From NCBI GenBank assembly GCA_964501945.1, contig CAZCTY010000012.1:1-27550 (forward strand): a stretch of 27,550 nucleotides of DNA, given 5' to 3'. The notes below the pieces were generated by a model that saw only the letters and a program-made list of their open reading frames with translations, was not told the origin of the DNA and did not search any database. Numbering within the stretch: the first letter of the stretch is position 1; each line of letters opens with the position of its first letter. Both the position numbers and the translations under genes were made by a program. This DNA comes from 21-14-0-10-32-9 sp964501945. Lineage in GTDB: Archaea; Nanobdellota; Nanobdellia; Woesearchaeales; 21-14-0-10-32-9. Positions 7,840-18,362 of this stretch are shown piece after piece.

Positions 7840-8361
7840 ATGTGTGCTTATAATAAAAAGCCGATTTTATCTGTTGGACCTAGTTTGTTTAATGCTTTAA
7901 TTCCTTTGTTTTTTAAAAATTTTTTATATTTTGGCGTTATTGTTTTTTTTGTTTATTTTTTTGGTGTTATTTTTTTGAGTTTTTTTGAGTTTTATTGGCC
8001 TAGTCTTGGTTTGATTTTTTTGATTATTTTTTTATTGACTTTTTTGTCTATTTCATTTAGGTTATTTATTTTGGGGTTTACAAAATACGTTTTTTATGAG
8101 TCTCATGCTGTTAAAACTTTTAAGTTTGTTATTGTTCGTAGGCGTTCTGTTGTTTATAATAGGATTACTAATATTTCTCTGAGGGTGTCTCTTTGGGATC
8201 GTATTACTAAAGCAGGCACTATTAGAATTCATACAGGGGATGATGAGATGCCTGATATTGTTATGAGATATATTAAAAACCCATCTAAGGTTGAAGGTCT
8301 TATTTATTCTATGATACATAAAAAGAATAAAATGGTTAAAGAAGACGTACAGCTTAATTAA
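7840..8361 (+). CDS. Membrane protein with bacterial/archaeal PH domain (YdbS-like)
   Basis: 173 residues. Two strongly hydrophobic segments (about residues 20-48 and 54-78) form a membrane hairpin. They are followed by a soluble PH-like (bPH2/DUF304) domain: TKYVFYESHAVKTF, then VVYNRITNISLRVSLWDRI and AGTIRIHTGDDE, the usual order in YdbS/YdbT-type proteins. Such proteins sit in the cytoplasmic membrane with the PH domain inside; the biochemical role is not defined. It ends in a polar tail. It is downstream of the duplicated block and convergent with a set of tiny bottom-strand genes that begin 5 bp after its stop. Family call fairly sure, function not. Confidence 0.75.
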   Translation: MCAYNKKPILSVGPSLFNALIPLFFKNFLYFGVIVFFVYFFGVIFLSFFEFYWPSLGLIFLIIFLLTFLSISFRLFILGFTKYVFYESHAVKTFKFVIVRRRSVVYNRITNISLRVSLWDRITKAGTIRIHTGDDEMPDIVMRYIKNPSKVEGLIYSMIHKKNKMVKEDVQLN

Positions 8362-8366
8362 TTTTT

Positions 8367-8495
8367 TTATATGTTTCTTATGTTTTGTTTTCTTATTTGT
8401 TGTTGCCATTTAAAGTTTTCTAAAAAGTTTATTCTGTTTTTGTATTCACTCCATTCAATGTATTGTTTTTGGTTTCTTTTTGTGAATCTAAGCAC
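8367..8495 (-). CDS. Candidate 42-aa basic protein, third gene of micro-operon
   Basis: Open from a GTG at 8495 to TAA. GGTG at 8505-8502 lies 6 bases before the GTG, the same spacing as for the gene before it. The product is rich in Lys, Arg, Gln and Asn with several aromatics (QYIEWSEY, NFKWQQQ), strongly basic, with no membrane segment. It overlaps the preceding gene by 8 bp, so translational coupling is likely. An ATG two bases earlier in another frame would give only 22 residues and is less likely. No family recognised. Confidence 0.5.
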   Translation of the reverse strand: MLRFTKRNQKQYIEWSEYKNRINFLENFKWQQQIRKQNIRNI

Positions 8496-8628
8496 ATTCC
8501 TCACCCCCTACTAGGTAATCGTCTAAATAGTCTATATCTTCTGTTATTAGGTTGTGTTCTAGTAGTACTGGTATTAGTCTTTTATTTTTTTGTTCGTATT
8601 TATTTATTATTTCTTCTTGTTTTTTCAT
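8488..8628 (-). CDS. Candidate 46-aa protein, second gene of micro-operon
   Basis: ATG to TAG with an excellent Shine-Dalgarno site (GAGGTGA, GGTG 6 bases before ATG). The N-terminal half is a charged helix (KKQEEIINKYEQKNKR), followed by LIPVLLEHNLI and an acidic tail EDIDYLDDYLVGGEECA. Codon use (A/C-ending) matches other bottom-strand genes. It starts 5 bases after the stop of the 29-codon gene and overlaps the next gene. No family recognised; the acidic/basic pairing with its neighbour is a toxin-antitoxin-like look but nothing more. Confidence 0.6.
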   Translation of the reverse strand: MKKQEEIINKYEQKNKRLIPVLLEHNLITEDIDYLDDYLVGGEECA

Positions 8629-8633
8629 TTATC

Positions 8634-8723
8634 TCACCTCTGTGTGTTTTTCATTGTTAGTTTCATTATTTGGTCAAAGGTTATGTTTGCTATGTATTTT
8701 TGGTTTGTGTGGTTTTCATTCAT
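8634..8723 (-). CDS. Candidate 29-aa peptide, first gene of micro-operon
   Basis: ATG to TGA, preceded by TTGAGGTGAATAAAAAA, a strong Shine-Dalgarno site. Its own stop codon lies inside the GAGGTGA site of the next gene (AGG TGA), a typical tight coupling. The product is polar, with several Asn, Thr, Lys and three internal Met. It may be a leader peptide rather than a functional protein. Confidence 0.5.
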   Translation of the reverse strand: MNENHTNQKYIANITFDQIMKLTMKNTQR

Positions 8724-8760
8724 TTTTTTATTCACCTCAAACCTTTTTAGAATTGTTTTG

Positions 8761-8770
8761 TTTATATACT
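8761..8770 (-). promoter_or_regulatory. TATA box of the micro-operon
   Basis: Bottom strand AGTATATAAA, preceded by the locally unusual GC-rich ACGCGCGCGG. Transcription would begin near 8738, leaving a short leader with the GAGGTGA site. The GC-rich tract could be a BRE or a regulator site. Confidence 0.5.
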
Positions 8771-8818
8771 CCGCGCGCGTATTTGTCCAGTGCGTGTGTT
8801 TGTTTTTAGAATAGTTAT

Positions 8819-9691
8819 TTAAGATATTACACTGGACGTGTCTTTGTATATGTTAACTTTTTTTATTAAAGAAGCGTATTTTGAGTTCATTATTTGGTTA
8901 AATAGGTTATTTGCGTCTTTTTTTGAGTTTAGGTAAAATATCAAGTTTTCTCTTTTTTTTCTTAATTTGAAGCTATTAAAAACGCTTGTGTCAATTTCTT
9001 GTGTTAATAAAATGTCTAAGCACCAGTATCCTTGTATTTCTTTTATAAATCCTTGGTAAATATTCTTTCCATTATCTATTTTTACTACGTAATCTGCGTA
9101 TAAATCAAATTCGTCTAATAAGTGAGTTGTCAAAATAAGTGTTTTTCCCATTTTTTTAAGTTCTGCAAGTAAATTCCAAAGTTCAAGTCTCATATCTTTA
9201 TCCAGTCCTGAAAATGGTTCGTCTAATAGTATTATTTCAGGATTATTTAATAGGGTTATTGCTATATCCAATCTTTTTTTCATTCCCCCACTAAATTTTT
9301 TTGCTACTATTTTTTCTTGACCTTTCAATTTCAATATATCTATTATGCTATTCATCCTCTTTAGGATTATTTCTTTTTTTAATCCAAGTTGTGTTCCGAA
9401 AAAGAGCATGTTTTCTTCAAGTGTCAAATCTTCATATAAGCTATTTTCTTGGAATGAAAATCCTGCGAGTTGCGCTATGTTATTGACTGCGAACTGGTTT
9501 TTGTATATCATTGTAATTGAATCTGGTTTTTGTAGTCCTACTAGGCATTTTAGTGTTGTTGTTTTTCCTCCTCCGCTCGGGCTTATCAGGCCTACTATTG
9601 CTTGTTCTGGGACGTCGAATGTTAATTGTTTTAGGACGTGGTTATCTTTAAAGGATAGATTCAAGTTTTTTATTTTAAGAAGCGTTTTCAT
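8819..9691 (-). CDS. ABC transporter ATP-binding protein
   Basis: 290 residues. It powers the membrane partner encoded just upstream. Motifs in order: Walker A-like SPSGGGKTTT (about 37-46; the first Gly of the usual GxxxxGKT is Ser), Q-loop SFQENSLYED, signature FSGGMKKRLDIA, Walker B IILLDEPFSGLD and H-switch TTHLLDEF. The region after about residue 215 is a short C-terminal extension. The ATG lies within the permease gene (17-bp overlap) and is preceded by GGAGGGATATGA, so the two are translationally coupled. The A-loop, D-loop and family length fit ABC-2/drug-export type ATPases. Substrate unknown. Confidence 0.95.
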   Translation of the reverse strand: MKTLLKIKNLNLSFKDNHVLKQLTFDVPEQAIVGLISPSGGGKTTTLKCLVGLQKPDSITMIYKNQFAVNNIAQLAGFSFQENSLYEDLTLEENMLFFGTQLGLKKEIILKRMNSIIDILKLKGQEKIVAKKFSGGMKKRLDIAITLLNNPEIILLDEPFSGLDKDMRLELWNLLAELKKMGKTLILTTHLLDEFDLYADYVVKIDNGKNIYQGFIKEIQGYWCLDILLTQEIDTSVFNSFKLRKKRENLIFYLNSKKDANNLFNQIMNSKYASLIKKVNIYKDTSSVIS

Positions 9692-11597
9692 TCATATCCC
9701 TCCAGACTAATATTATGCTTATTGTTAAAACGATGCCTAGTGTTATTAGTAAAAATGTTGATGCTTGGCTGAAAAGTCCCATCATATCATTTAGTAAGTA
9801 ATTGCTTCTTATTATCTCTGAAAAATAGACAAATGGATTTATTTGGTATAAATATACCATCATTTCTGGGAAGCTTTCCTTCGGAACTATTACATCGCTT
9901 AAAAAGAAAACTATTAGTCCTAGTATTGTTCCTGAAAATATTGCGCCTTCATCACTGTTAATATTTCTTGATATAATAAATCCTATTGTCACCCATATTA
10001 ATATAAATATAGTTGCTGATAAAAGTACGCTGTGAAGGTTTTGCAAGGTATTTGCTCCAAAAAATAAATTAAATAACACTAGTATGAATATGAGTTCTAG
10101 TAGCATAATTAATAATATAAATAGTGTGTTTCCTGAAAATATTAAGAAGTTGTTTTTTAGCATTTTATTTCTTTGAAATGCTGATGTTTTGTATTCATTT
10201 CTATTTAGAGTAATTGATATTAAAAGTGATGAGAGTAATAGTATAAATGGTATTACTAAGTGTAGCGAATAATCTAGCATATTTCTTGTTCCTGATATAA
10301 GTCTCACATTTCTTTGAAATTTATTTACTATATCTCTAGGGTCTAATGCTACTTGAAAATCTGTTAATTCTGTATTTAGTGATGATATTAAATCTCCGTA
10401 TGAAATTATTTTCTCTGAGTGTTCTGATATGCTTTCTTTAAAGCTCATTATCTCTTCTGAGTAATATTCCTCTGTTCCTGCTACGTATTCTTGTTCTTCT
10501 TCAAGGTCGTCTATGTATGTGTTTGTTGAATTTCTTAGGCCTTCTAGTGTTCTGTGTGCTTCATCCAGATCTTCATCTGCTTGGATTAGTCCTTCTTTTA
10601 GTTCTCTTGCTGTTCCTTCATATCTTGATACTAATCCGTATATGGTTTTAGCTGATGTGCATGCTGGATCGTTATCTTGAGTTATTAGTTCTAAAAAATT
10701 TTCTCTATTTACTTCTTGGCTTCTATCTGTTCCTAGGTTACCGCACTCATCTATTAACTTGTCCATATTTTCTCGCACTTCTTTTATTTGTTCATAGAAT
10801 TTTTTAGCTTCATCTTCTTGACTTTTAATATCTGTTCTATAAGTTTCTATTTGGTTTTGGTATGTAATAATATATGTTTGAAGATTTGTTAATTCTTCTA
10901 TTATTTCTCCGAGTTTATATTCGTAGTGTGCAGAGTCTGAGCTTAATCCTTCTGCGAGTGCTGTTATTCTTTGGCTTGTTTGGTCTAATTCTTCTTTTGT
11001 TGCATCTAAGTCTTTTTGCATTGATTCAAATCCGAATTGTGCTGGGTCTGCTTTAGTTCTTATCTCATTTAGTATGTTTATTGTTAGTTCTTGTTCGAAT
11101 TCGTTAAAAACTTCTCCTATCGTTGTGTATGCTGTTGGGTATATGCTCATTCTTGAATAATCAAAGAATAAATCTACGCCGTATGATTCTCCTGGTCTCT
11201 CTGTTACGACTATGCAAACTACGTTTTCTTTTCTCTCTGTTGATCCTCTGCACTCCCTCTCTGTTTCAGCTTTTGATGCTATAACATTATCTACTTCGCT
11301 GAAAACTGTGTAAATTAGCTCATCTGGGCTTTCATCGTATATGCTTACTTTAAGTTCTGCTCTGAGGTGTGATGTGTTGAATGCCATTCCTATTAATACT
11401 ACGAATAATAGTGGCGCTATTATTAGTGCCGCGTATAATTTGGGGTTCCTTGTTGCTATGTGGTAATTTTTTTTGAGGACTAAAAATATTTTTTTAAAGA
11501 ATAGTTTTGTTTTTTTTTCTGTCTCTGTCTCTTCTCTTGAGTCTCTTATTTTATTTGTTATTTCTTTTGATTTTTCTCTCAGATCAGAAATTTTCAT
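9675..11597 (-). CDS. ABC-2 type exporter permease with long coiled-coil ectodomain (YhgE/Pip-like)
   Basis: 640 residues. A basic cytosolic N terminus is followed by one membrane segment (about 56-76, LYAALIIAPLLFVVLIGMAF). Then comes an external domain of roughly 370 residues dominated by coiled coil (about 190-410, repeated Glu/Leu/Asp heptads). Five more hydrophobic segments fill the C terminus (YSLHLVIPFILLLSSLL onward). This is the YhgE/Pip-like layout of ABC-2 permeases. Two Cys in the ectodomain (RECRG and VVCIV) could pair. AAGGGGCTAATAG precedes the ATG. It forms an operon with the downstream ATPase. The coiled coil may reach out of the membrane or bind partners; cargo is unknown. 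Confidence 0.85.
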   Translation of the reverse strand: MKISDLREKSKEITNKIRDSREETETEKKTKLFFKKIFLVLKKNYHIATRNPKLYAALIIAPLLFVVLIGMAFNTSHLRAELKVSIYDESPDELIYTVFSEVDNVIASKAETERECRGSTERKENVVCIVVTERPGESYGVDLFFDYSRMSIYPTAYTTIGEVFNEFEQELTINILNEIRTKADPAQFGFESMQKDLDATKEELDQTSQRITALAEGLSSDSAHYEYKLGEIIEELTNLQTYIITYQNQIETYRTDIKSQEDEAKKFYEQIKEVRENMDKLIDECGNLGTDRSQEVNRENFLELITQDNDPACTSAKTIYGLVSRYEGTARELKEGLIQADEDLDEAHRTLEGLRNSTNTYIDDLEEEQEYVAGTEEYYSEEIMSFKESISEHSEKIISYGDLISSLNTELTDFQVALDPRDIVNKFQRNVRLISGTRNMLDYSLHLVIPFILLLSSLLISITLNRNEYKTSAFQRNKMLKNNFLIFSGNTLFILLIMLLELIFILVLFNLFFGANTLQNLHSVLLSATIFILIWVTIGFIISRNINSDEGAIFSGTILGLIVFFLSDVIVPKESFPEMMVYLYQINPFVYFSEIIRSNYLLNDMMGLFSQASTFLLITLGIVLTISIILVWRDMNENAS

Positions 11598-11681
11598 CTA
11601 TTAGCCCCTTTTTCTAAAACTTATTTTTAATTTTATTTATTTCATTTAAATACTTTTAGGTAACGTTTTTTTGTTTTTGCT

Positions 11682-11756
11682 ATGAGTTATGGTCGCGTTA
11701 TTTCTTTTTTTATATTTTTTTTATATCTTTATTTATTATTGAAGAAAAGTTTATAA
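11682..11756 (+). CDS. Possible 24-aa single-pass membrane micropeptide
   Basis: ATG to TAA; MSYGR, then an almost wholly Phe/Leu/Tyr/Ile core, then KKSL. A TATA-like CATTTAAATA (11643-11652) lies about 30 bases upstream, so leaderless expression is possible. Caution: T-rich DNA encodes Phe/Leu stretches by chance, so this rests on the promoter and the flanking charged ends. Confidence 0.25.
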   Translation: MSYGRVISFFIFFLYLYLLLKKSL

Positions 11757-11789
11757 AAGGTTGTGTTTTCTAGTATTTAAGGTGATAAT

Positions 11790-12218
11790 ATGAATATATT
11801 AAACATAACTTTCAATGGTATAAATGCTGAGAAAAAGTCTGTTCCTAAGGGAAGTATTTCTGTTTCTAATAATATTAAAATTGAAAATGTTGAAGAAGTT
11901 AGTATGGGCTTGGATAAGTCTAAGAATGCTTTGAAGTTTTCTTTTTTGTATAAGACGTCTTATTCTCCTGATATTGCTAATATCGAGCTTAAAGGAGAAC
12001 TTTTAGGTTTGGTTGCAAAAGAAGAGGCTGATTCTATTTTAGAGAAGTGGAAAAAAGATAAATCTTTAGACAAAGAAAAAGCTAAAGCTGTTATTAATAA
12101 TGTTATGAGTAAGTGTACTATCGAAGTTATTATTTTATCTAGGGAGCTTGGTTTGCCTTCTCCGATTCCTATGCCTAGTGTAAAGGATGATTCTAACGGT
12201 AAATCAGTTAAGAAATAA
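11790..12218 (+). CDS. Conserved archaeal protein, possibly SecB-like
   Basis: 142 residues. Beta-rich N-terminal half (FSFLYKTSYSPDIANIELKGEL), then a helix with WKKDK, a second helix (AKAVINNVMSKCTIEVIILSRELG) and the ending LPSPIPMPSV before a charged tail. This pattern (beta strands with aligned helices and a Pro-rich LPxPIPxP end) is like archaeal proteins compared with the SecB chaperone. I offer that as a weak suggestion only. Its promoter AGTTTATAAAAGG (11749-11761) and AAGGTGATAAT before the ATG are both clear. It shares a bidirectional T-tract terminator with the convergent nitroreductase gene. Confidence 0.55.
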   Translation: MNILNITFNGINAEKKSVPKGSISVSNNIKIENVEEVSMGLDKSKNALKFSFLYKTSYSPDIANIELKGELLGLVAKEEADSILEKWKKDKSLDKEKAKAVINNVMSKCTIEVIILSRELGLPSPIPMPSVKDDSNGKSVKK

Positions 12219-12219
12219 T

Positions 12220-12235
12220 AAAAAAAAGTTTTTTT
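12220..12235. terminator. Bidirectional A8-G-T7 terminator
   Basis: AAAAAAAAGTTTTTTT fills the 23-bp gap between two convergent genes. Both transcripts would run into a T tract, so a single element can end both. Confidence 0.55.
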
Positions 12236-12241
12236 GTTTTT

Positions 12242-12832
12242 TTATTGCATTTTTACTCTAAAAGCTATTTCTTTTATTTTTTTTCTCTCACTTATCTGTT
12301 CTGCGTCTTGTAGTTCTTTTGATAGATTTTCTCTCTCTCCTGGTTTTCCTATTGCGATCATTGCTTCTACTTCGTATCCTTCTGGTATATTTGCTACTTT
12401 TCTCGCTTCCTCGTGGTCGAATCCTCCCATTCCGTGGGATACTAGTCCTTGTATGCTTGCTTGTAGTGCTAGGTTTTGCCACGCGGCGCCTGTGTCGAAG
12501 GAGTGTGTTTTTGAGTATTCTTCGTTATATTCGAAGTTTTTTCTTGATGCTATTATTATTAGTGCTGATGCGTTTTGGGCCCATGATTTGTTAAAATCTA
12601 CTAATAAATCGTAGAATTTTTGCCATTCAGGGCTATTTTTCATTGCATATATAAATCTCCATGGTTGGCTGTTAAATGATGATGGTGCCCATTTTGCTGC
12701 TTCAAATAATTTCATCAATTCATCTTCTGTGATTTCTTCTCCGCTCATCGCTCTCGGAGACCATCTGTTTCTAAAAATTGTGTTTGCATCATATTCTTGT
12801 GGTCTTTCTTTGCTCAGATCTGGTTGGTTCAT
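12242..12832 (-). CDS. Nitroreductase-family FMN oxidoreductase
   Basis: 196 residues, normal for the family. These enzymes bind FMN and reduce nitro, quinone or flavin substrates with NAD(P)H, usually as homodimers in the cytosol. Seen: the N-terminal RWSPRAMSGEEIT (the FMN-phosphate binding Arg-rich motif), AAKWAPSSFNSQPWRFIYA, the typical central DTGAAWQNLALQASIQGL, and MIAIGKPGE near the C terminus. GGGAGGAATTAAAAAAA precedes the ATG. The gene stands alone between convergent and tandem neighbours. The physiological substrate cannot be predicted. Confidence 0.93.
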   Translation of the reverse strand: MNQPDLSKERPQEYDANTIFRNRWSPRAMSGEEITEDELMKLFEAAKWAPSSFNSQPWRFIYAMKNSPEWQKFYDLLVDFNKSWAQNASALIIIASRKNFEYNEEYSKTHSFDTGAAWQNLALQASIQGLVSHGMGGFDHEEARKVANIPEGYEVEAMIAIGKPGERENLSKELQDAEQISERKKIKEIAFRVKMQ

Positions 12833-12963
12833 TTTTTTTAATTCCTCCCTTTTTAAGAATTTTAACTTAGGAAATTTATTTTTTTATTTAAATATTTATG
12901 AGAATGTCAAAAAAGTTATGTTTTTTTGAGTAACCTAATTTTTTTTTATTTAAAAGAAATGTT

Positions 12964-12983
12964 AAAAAAAGGGTTTAAAAAAA
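12964..12983 (-). terminator. T-rich terminator of the CDC48 gene
   Basis: Bottom strand shows two T7 tracts separated by AAACCC directly after the stop codon (top-strand A runs 12964-12970 and 12977-12983). Confidence 0.5.
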
Positions 12984-12989
12984 GTTTTT

Positions 12990-15290
<2,301 letters not shown>

Positions 15291-15368
15291 TTAATTTTCC
15301 CTCTTGGTTTTTTATTGTGATTTTAAGTGTATTATTTTAGGATGAAATACTCTATTAAATATTTTTTG

Positions 15369-15384
15369 AAAAAAATTAAAAAAA
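15369..15384 (-). terminator. T-rich terminator of the P-type ATPase gene
   Basis: Two A7 runs (15369-15375 and 15378-15384) yield T tracts on the sense strand just after the stop, as for the neighbouring bottom-strand genes. Confidence 0.45.
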
Positions 15385-15401
15385 GGTTAGAATTTGTTTT
15401 T

Positions 15402-18188
15402 TTATTCTAGTTTTAGTACTGGTCCTCCTCTTCCTCTAAGTCTGTTTTGTTCTTCGAATTCGCTTTTTATCATTAATTTTATGAGTTCGCTTACCACTAC
15501 AACGGTCGAGCTCACTATTGTTATTATGACCCAGTCTTTTAGGTATAGTGCTTCTGTTCCAAGTATTGCTTGTGCTGGCGCCCAATACACTGCGAGCAGC
15601 GTTAATAGGAACGATAATCCTACTGCGAGGAATATGTATGGGTTTTTGAAAAAGTTCTTATTAAAACTCGTTGTGTGTAGTGCTCTCGCGTTAAATGTGT
15701 GGAATAATTCGAACATTATTAATGTTACAAATGCAACTGTTCTTGCTTTTTCTGCTGTTGCTCCTGCAACTTCTAGTTCCCATATGAATAGTAGTAGTGT
15801 TCCTGCAAACAGTATTGGTACTACTGCGAGTATTTTTAGCAGTATGTATCCTGATAGTAGTTTTTCTTTTGGGTTTCGTGGTTTTTGTGCCATTACTTTA
15901 TCTCTTGATGGTTCTATGCTTAGTGCGCTTGCAGGTAGCGAGCTTGTTACTACGTTTACAAACAAAACCATTATAGCTGTCAGTGGATTTAATAGACCTA
16001 TTACTACTGATAAGAATATCAGTGCGACTTCTGTGAAGTTTCCTGTTAATAAGTAATATATGAATCGTCTTATGTTACTGTAGATTGTTCTTCCTTGTCT
16101 TACTGCTTTTACTATTGTGCTAAAGCTATCATCTGCGAGTACCATGTTTGATGCTTCTCTTGCAACGTCTGTTCCTGTTTTTCCCATGCTAACTCCTATG
16201 TCTGCTTTTTTTAGTGCAGGGGCATCATTTACTCCATCGCCTGTCATTGCGACTATTTCTCCTGTTCTTTGTAGTGAATTCACTATTCTAAATTTGTGGT
16301 CCGGTGTTGCTCTTGCAAATATTACTACTTTTGGCATCGCATCATCCAAGTCTGAGTCATCCATATTATCTAGTTCTGAGCCTTCTATTACTAAGTCGTA
16401 TTTAGTTTTTACAAGTCCTAGTTTTTTGCCTATACTTGTAGCTGTGTGTTTGTGGTCTCCTGTTACTATTATTACTCTAATTCCTGCGCTCACGCATTCT
16501 TCGACTGCTTGGTATACATCTTCTTTTATCGGGTCTTCTATTCCAACAAGGCCTTCAAATATGTATCCTGTCTCTATTTGTTTTTGTTCTTTTTTTGTAA
16601 TCTCCCCTCGCTCATCTGGGTTTATCGATTTTATTGTTTTTGTTGCGAGTGCGAGTACTCTTAGTGTTAGTGTTGCGTAGTTTTTTAGTTTTAGTGAAAT
16701 TTTAGTTTTATCTCTTGGCGTTATTTTTCTTATTTTTCCTTTAACTCTTATGTAGTCGCATTTTTGTATTATTTTATCGTATGCGCCTTTCATGTGTGCT
16801 CTTTGTTTATTTTTTTGGTTTGTTTCATTTACTGTTATCATGTATTTTTGTTTTGAGTCGAAGGGTACTTCGTATATTTTTTTGTTATCTTCTTGTATTA
16901 GTGCTTCGTCTAGTCCTGTGCTTTTTGCAAGTGTTAGTAGTGATCCTTCTGTTGGTTCTCCTGCAAGTGTCCATTCTCCGTCCTCAAAGTTTAGTTCTGC
17001 GTTATTGCAAAGTACGCAAGTATTTATGAAATCTTTATATTTTTGTAGTGTTTCTTTTTTTACTTGTTTTTCTTTTTCTTTGAACGTGCTTATTGGTTCG
17101 TATCCTTTTCCTGTGACGTCGTATTCTTCTCCTGTTGGAAGGTATACTTTTACAACTCTCATTTTATTCTCTGTTAGTGTGCCTGTTTTATCAGTGCATA
17201 TAACTGTTGTTGTTCCTAGTGTTTCTACTGATCCTAAATCTTTTACGATGGCTTTTTGTTTTGCCATCTTTTTTACTCCGTTTGAAAGGCCTAGTGTTAG
17301 TGCGAGTGGAAAACTTTCAGGTATTCCTGATACTGCGAGGATGCTTGTAAATAGTAATGCGCCTAGTAAATCGGTTCCTTGGCTTAGTAGTATAAAAAAG
17401 AATATTACACATAAGCTTATTACCGCAATAGATATTCTTTTACTCATTCCATCTAATTTTTTTTGCAAGGGGCTTTTTACAAATCCTATTTTTTTTAGCG
17501 TCATAGAGATTTTTCCTAGTTCTGAGTGTATTCCTGTCTCTACGACTATTCCTTGGCCTGATCCTCCCGATATGTTAGTTCCGCTAAATACCATGTTTGT
17601 TCTATCTGATATTACTAGGCTTGGTTCGTCTAATCTCTCCGGGTATTTTGCTTTTGATACTGATTCTCCTGTTAGTATTGATTCATCTGCTCTAAGTCCT
17701 TTGCTCTCTATCACTCTTATATCTGCTGGTACGACCATTCCTCTCGTTAGGTAAACTATATCTCCTTGTACTAGGTTTTCTGCGAGGATTGTTTTTCTTT
17801 TTCCACCTCTTAACACATCTACTTTTTTCGCGGTTAATTTTGATAGTGCTTCTACTGATTTTCCTGCTCTGTATTCTTGTACGAATCCTAAAAGGCCTGT
17901 GAATAGTATTATCACCATTATCGCGTAGAATTCTTCAGGGTGGTTTGTTAGTAGAGATATTATTGCAGCCGAGAGTAACACATATATTAGTAGACTGTTA
18001 AAATTTCTAAATAGTATTTTTAGTACGCCGTGTTTGTCTTCTTTTGCTATTGTATTCGGCCCGTTTTGTTTCAATCGCTCTTCTGCTTCCTCATCGCTCA
18101 GTCCTTCTTTATTTGAGCTAGTCTCTTCAAATACTTCATTTGTTGTTCTTATATGCCAATTTTTATCTTCTACAAATTCTTTTGTCAT
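15402..18188 (-). CDS. P2-type cation-transporting ATPase
   Basis: 928 residues, full length for the P2 (SERCA/PMCA-like) class, in the cytoplasmic membrane. Seen: an N-terminal cation-ATPase domain (EVFEETSSNKEGLSDEEAEERL), actuator TGES (173-176), M4 GIPESFP (Glu291), phosphorylation site DKTGTLT with Asp333, nucleotide-domain KGAYD, hinge GDGVND (650-655), and six C-terminal membrane helices. Against SERCA, M4 Glu and M5 Asn717/Glu720 (TGNFTE) are kept, M6 Asn745 and Thr748 are kept, but the next M6 position is Ser749 where SERCA has Asp800. The transported ion is therefore uncertain: Ca2+ with altered stoichiometry, or another cation. AAGGGGTTTTA precedes the ATG. Confidence 0.93.
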   Translation of the reverse strand: MTKEFVEDKNWHIRTTNEVFEETSSNKEGLSDEEAEERLKQNGPNTIAKEDKHGVLKILFRNFNSLLIYVLLSAAIISLLTNHPEEFYAIMVIILFTGLLGFVQEYRAGKSVEALSKLTAKKVDVLRGGKRKTILAENLVQGDIVYLTRGMVVPADIRVIESKGLRADESILTGESVSKAKYPERLDEPSLVISDRTNMVFSGTNISGGSGQGIVVETGIHSELGKISMTLKKIGFVKSPLQKKLDGMSKRISIAVISLCVIFFFILLSQGTDLLGALLFTSILAVSGIPESFPLALTLGLSNGVKKMAKQKAIVKDLGSVETLGTTTVICTDKTGTLTENKMRVVKVYLPTGEEYDVTGKGYEPISTFKEKEKQVKKETLQKYKDFINTCVLCNNAELNFEDGEWTLAGEPTEGSLLTLAKSTGLDEALIQEDNKKIYEVPFDSKQKYMITVNETNQKNKQRAHMKGAYDKIIQKCDYIRVKGKIRKITPRDKTKISLKLKNYATLTLRVLALATKTIKSINPDERGEITKKEQKQIETGYIFEGLVGIEDPIKEDVYQAVEECVSAGIRVIIVTGDHKHTATSIGKKLGLVKTKYDLVIEGSELDNMDDSDLDDAMPKVVIFARATPDHKFRIVNSLQRTGEIVAMTGDGVNDAPALKKADIGVSMGKTGTDVAREASNMVLADDSFSTIVKAVRQGRTIYSNIRRFIYYLLTGNFTEVALIFLSVVIGLLNPLTAIMVLFVNVVTSSLPASALSIEPSRDKVMAQKPRNPKEKLLSGYILLKILAVVPILFAGTLLLFIWELEVAGATAEKARTVAFVTLIMFELFHTFNARALHTTSFNKNFFKNPYIFLAVGLSFLLTLLAVYWAPAQAILGTEALYLKDWVIITIVSSTVVVVSELIKLMIKSEFEEQNRLRGRGGPVLKLE

Positions 18189-18362
18189 TAAAACCCCTTT
18201 TTTTAATTATTTAATCCTCAATATTTTAATTTGTTAATTAGGTTATATATAAATGTTATAGATTTTTTTATGTTTTTGTTTTTTTAATATAAATAGCAAA
18301 TAATTTAAATAAGATATGATATTATTTATTCTTATCAATTTATTATTTGGTATGGGGAAATT

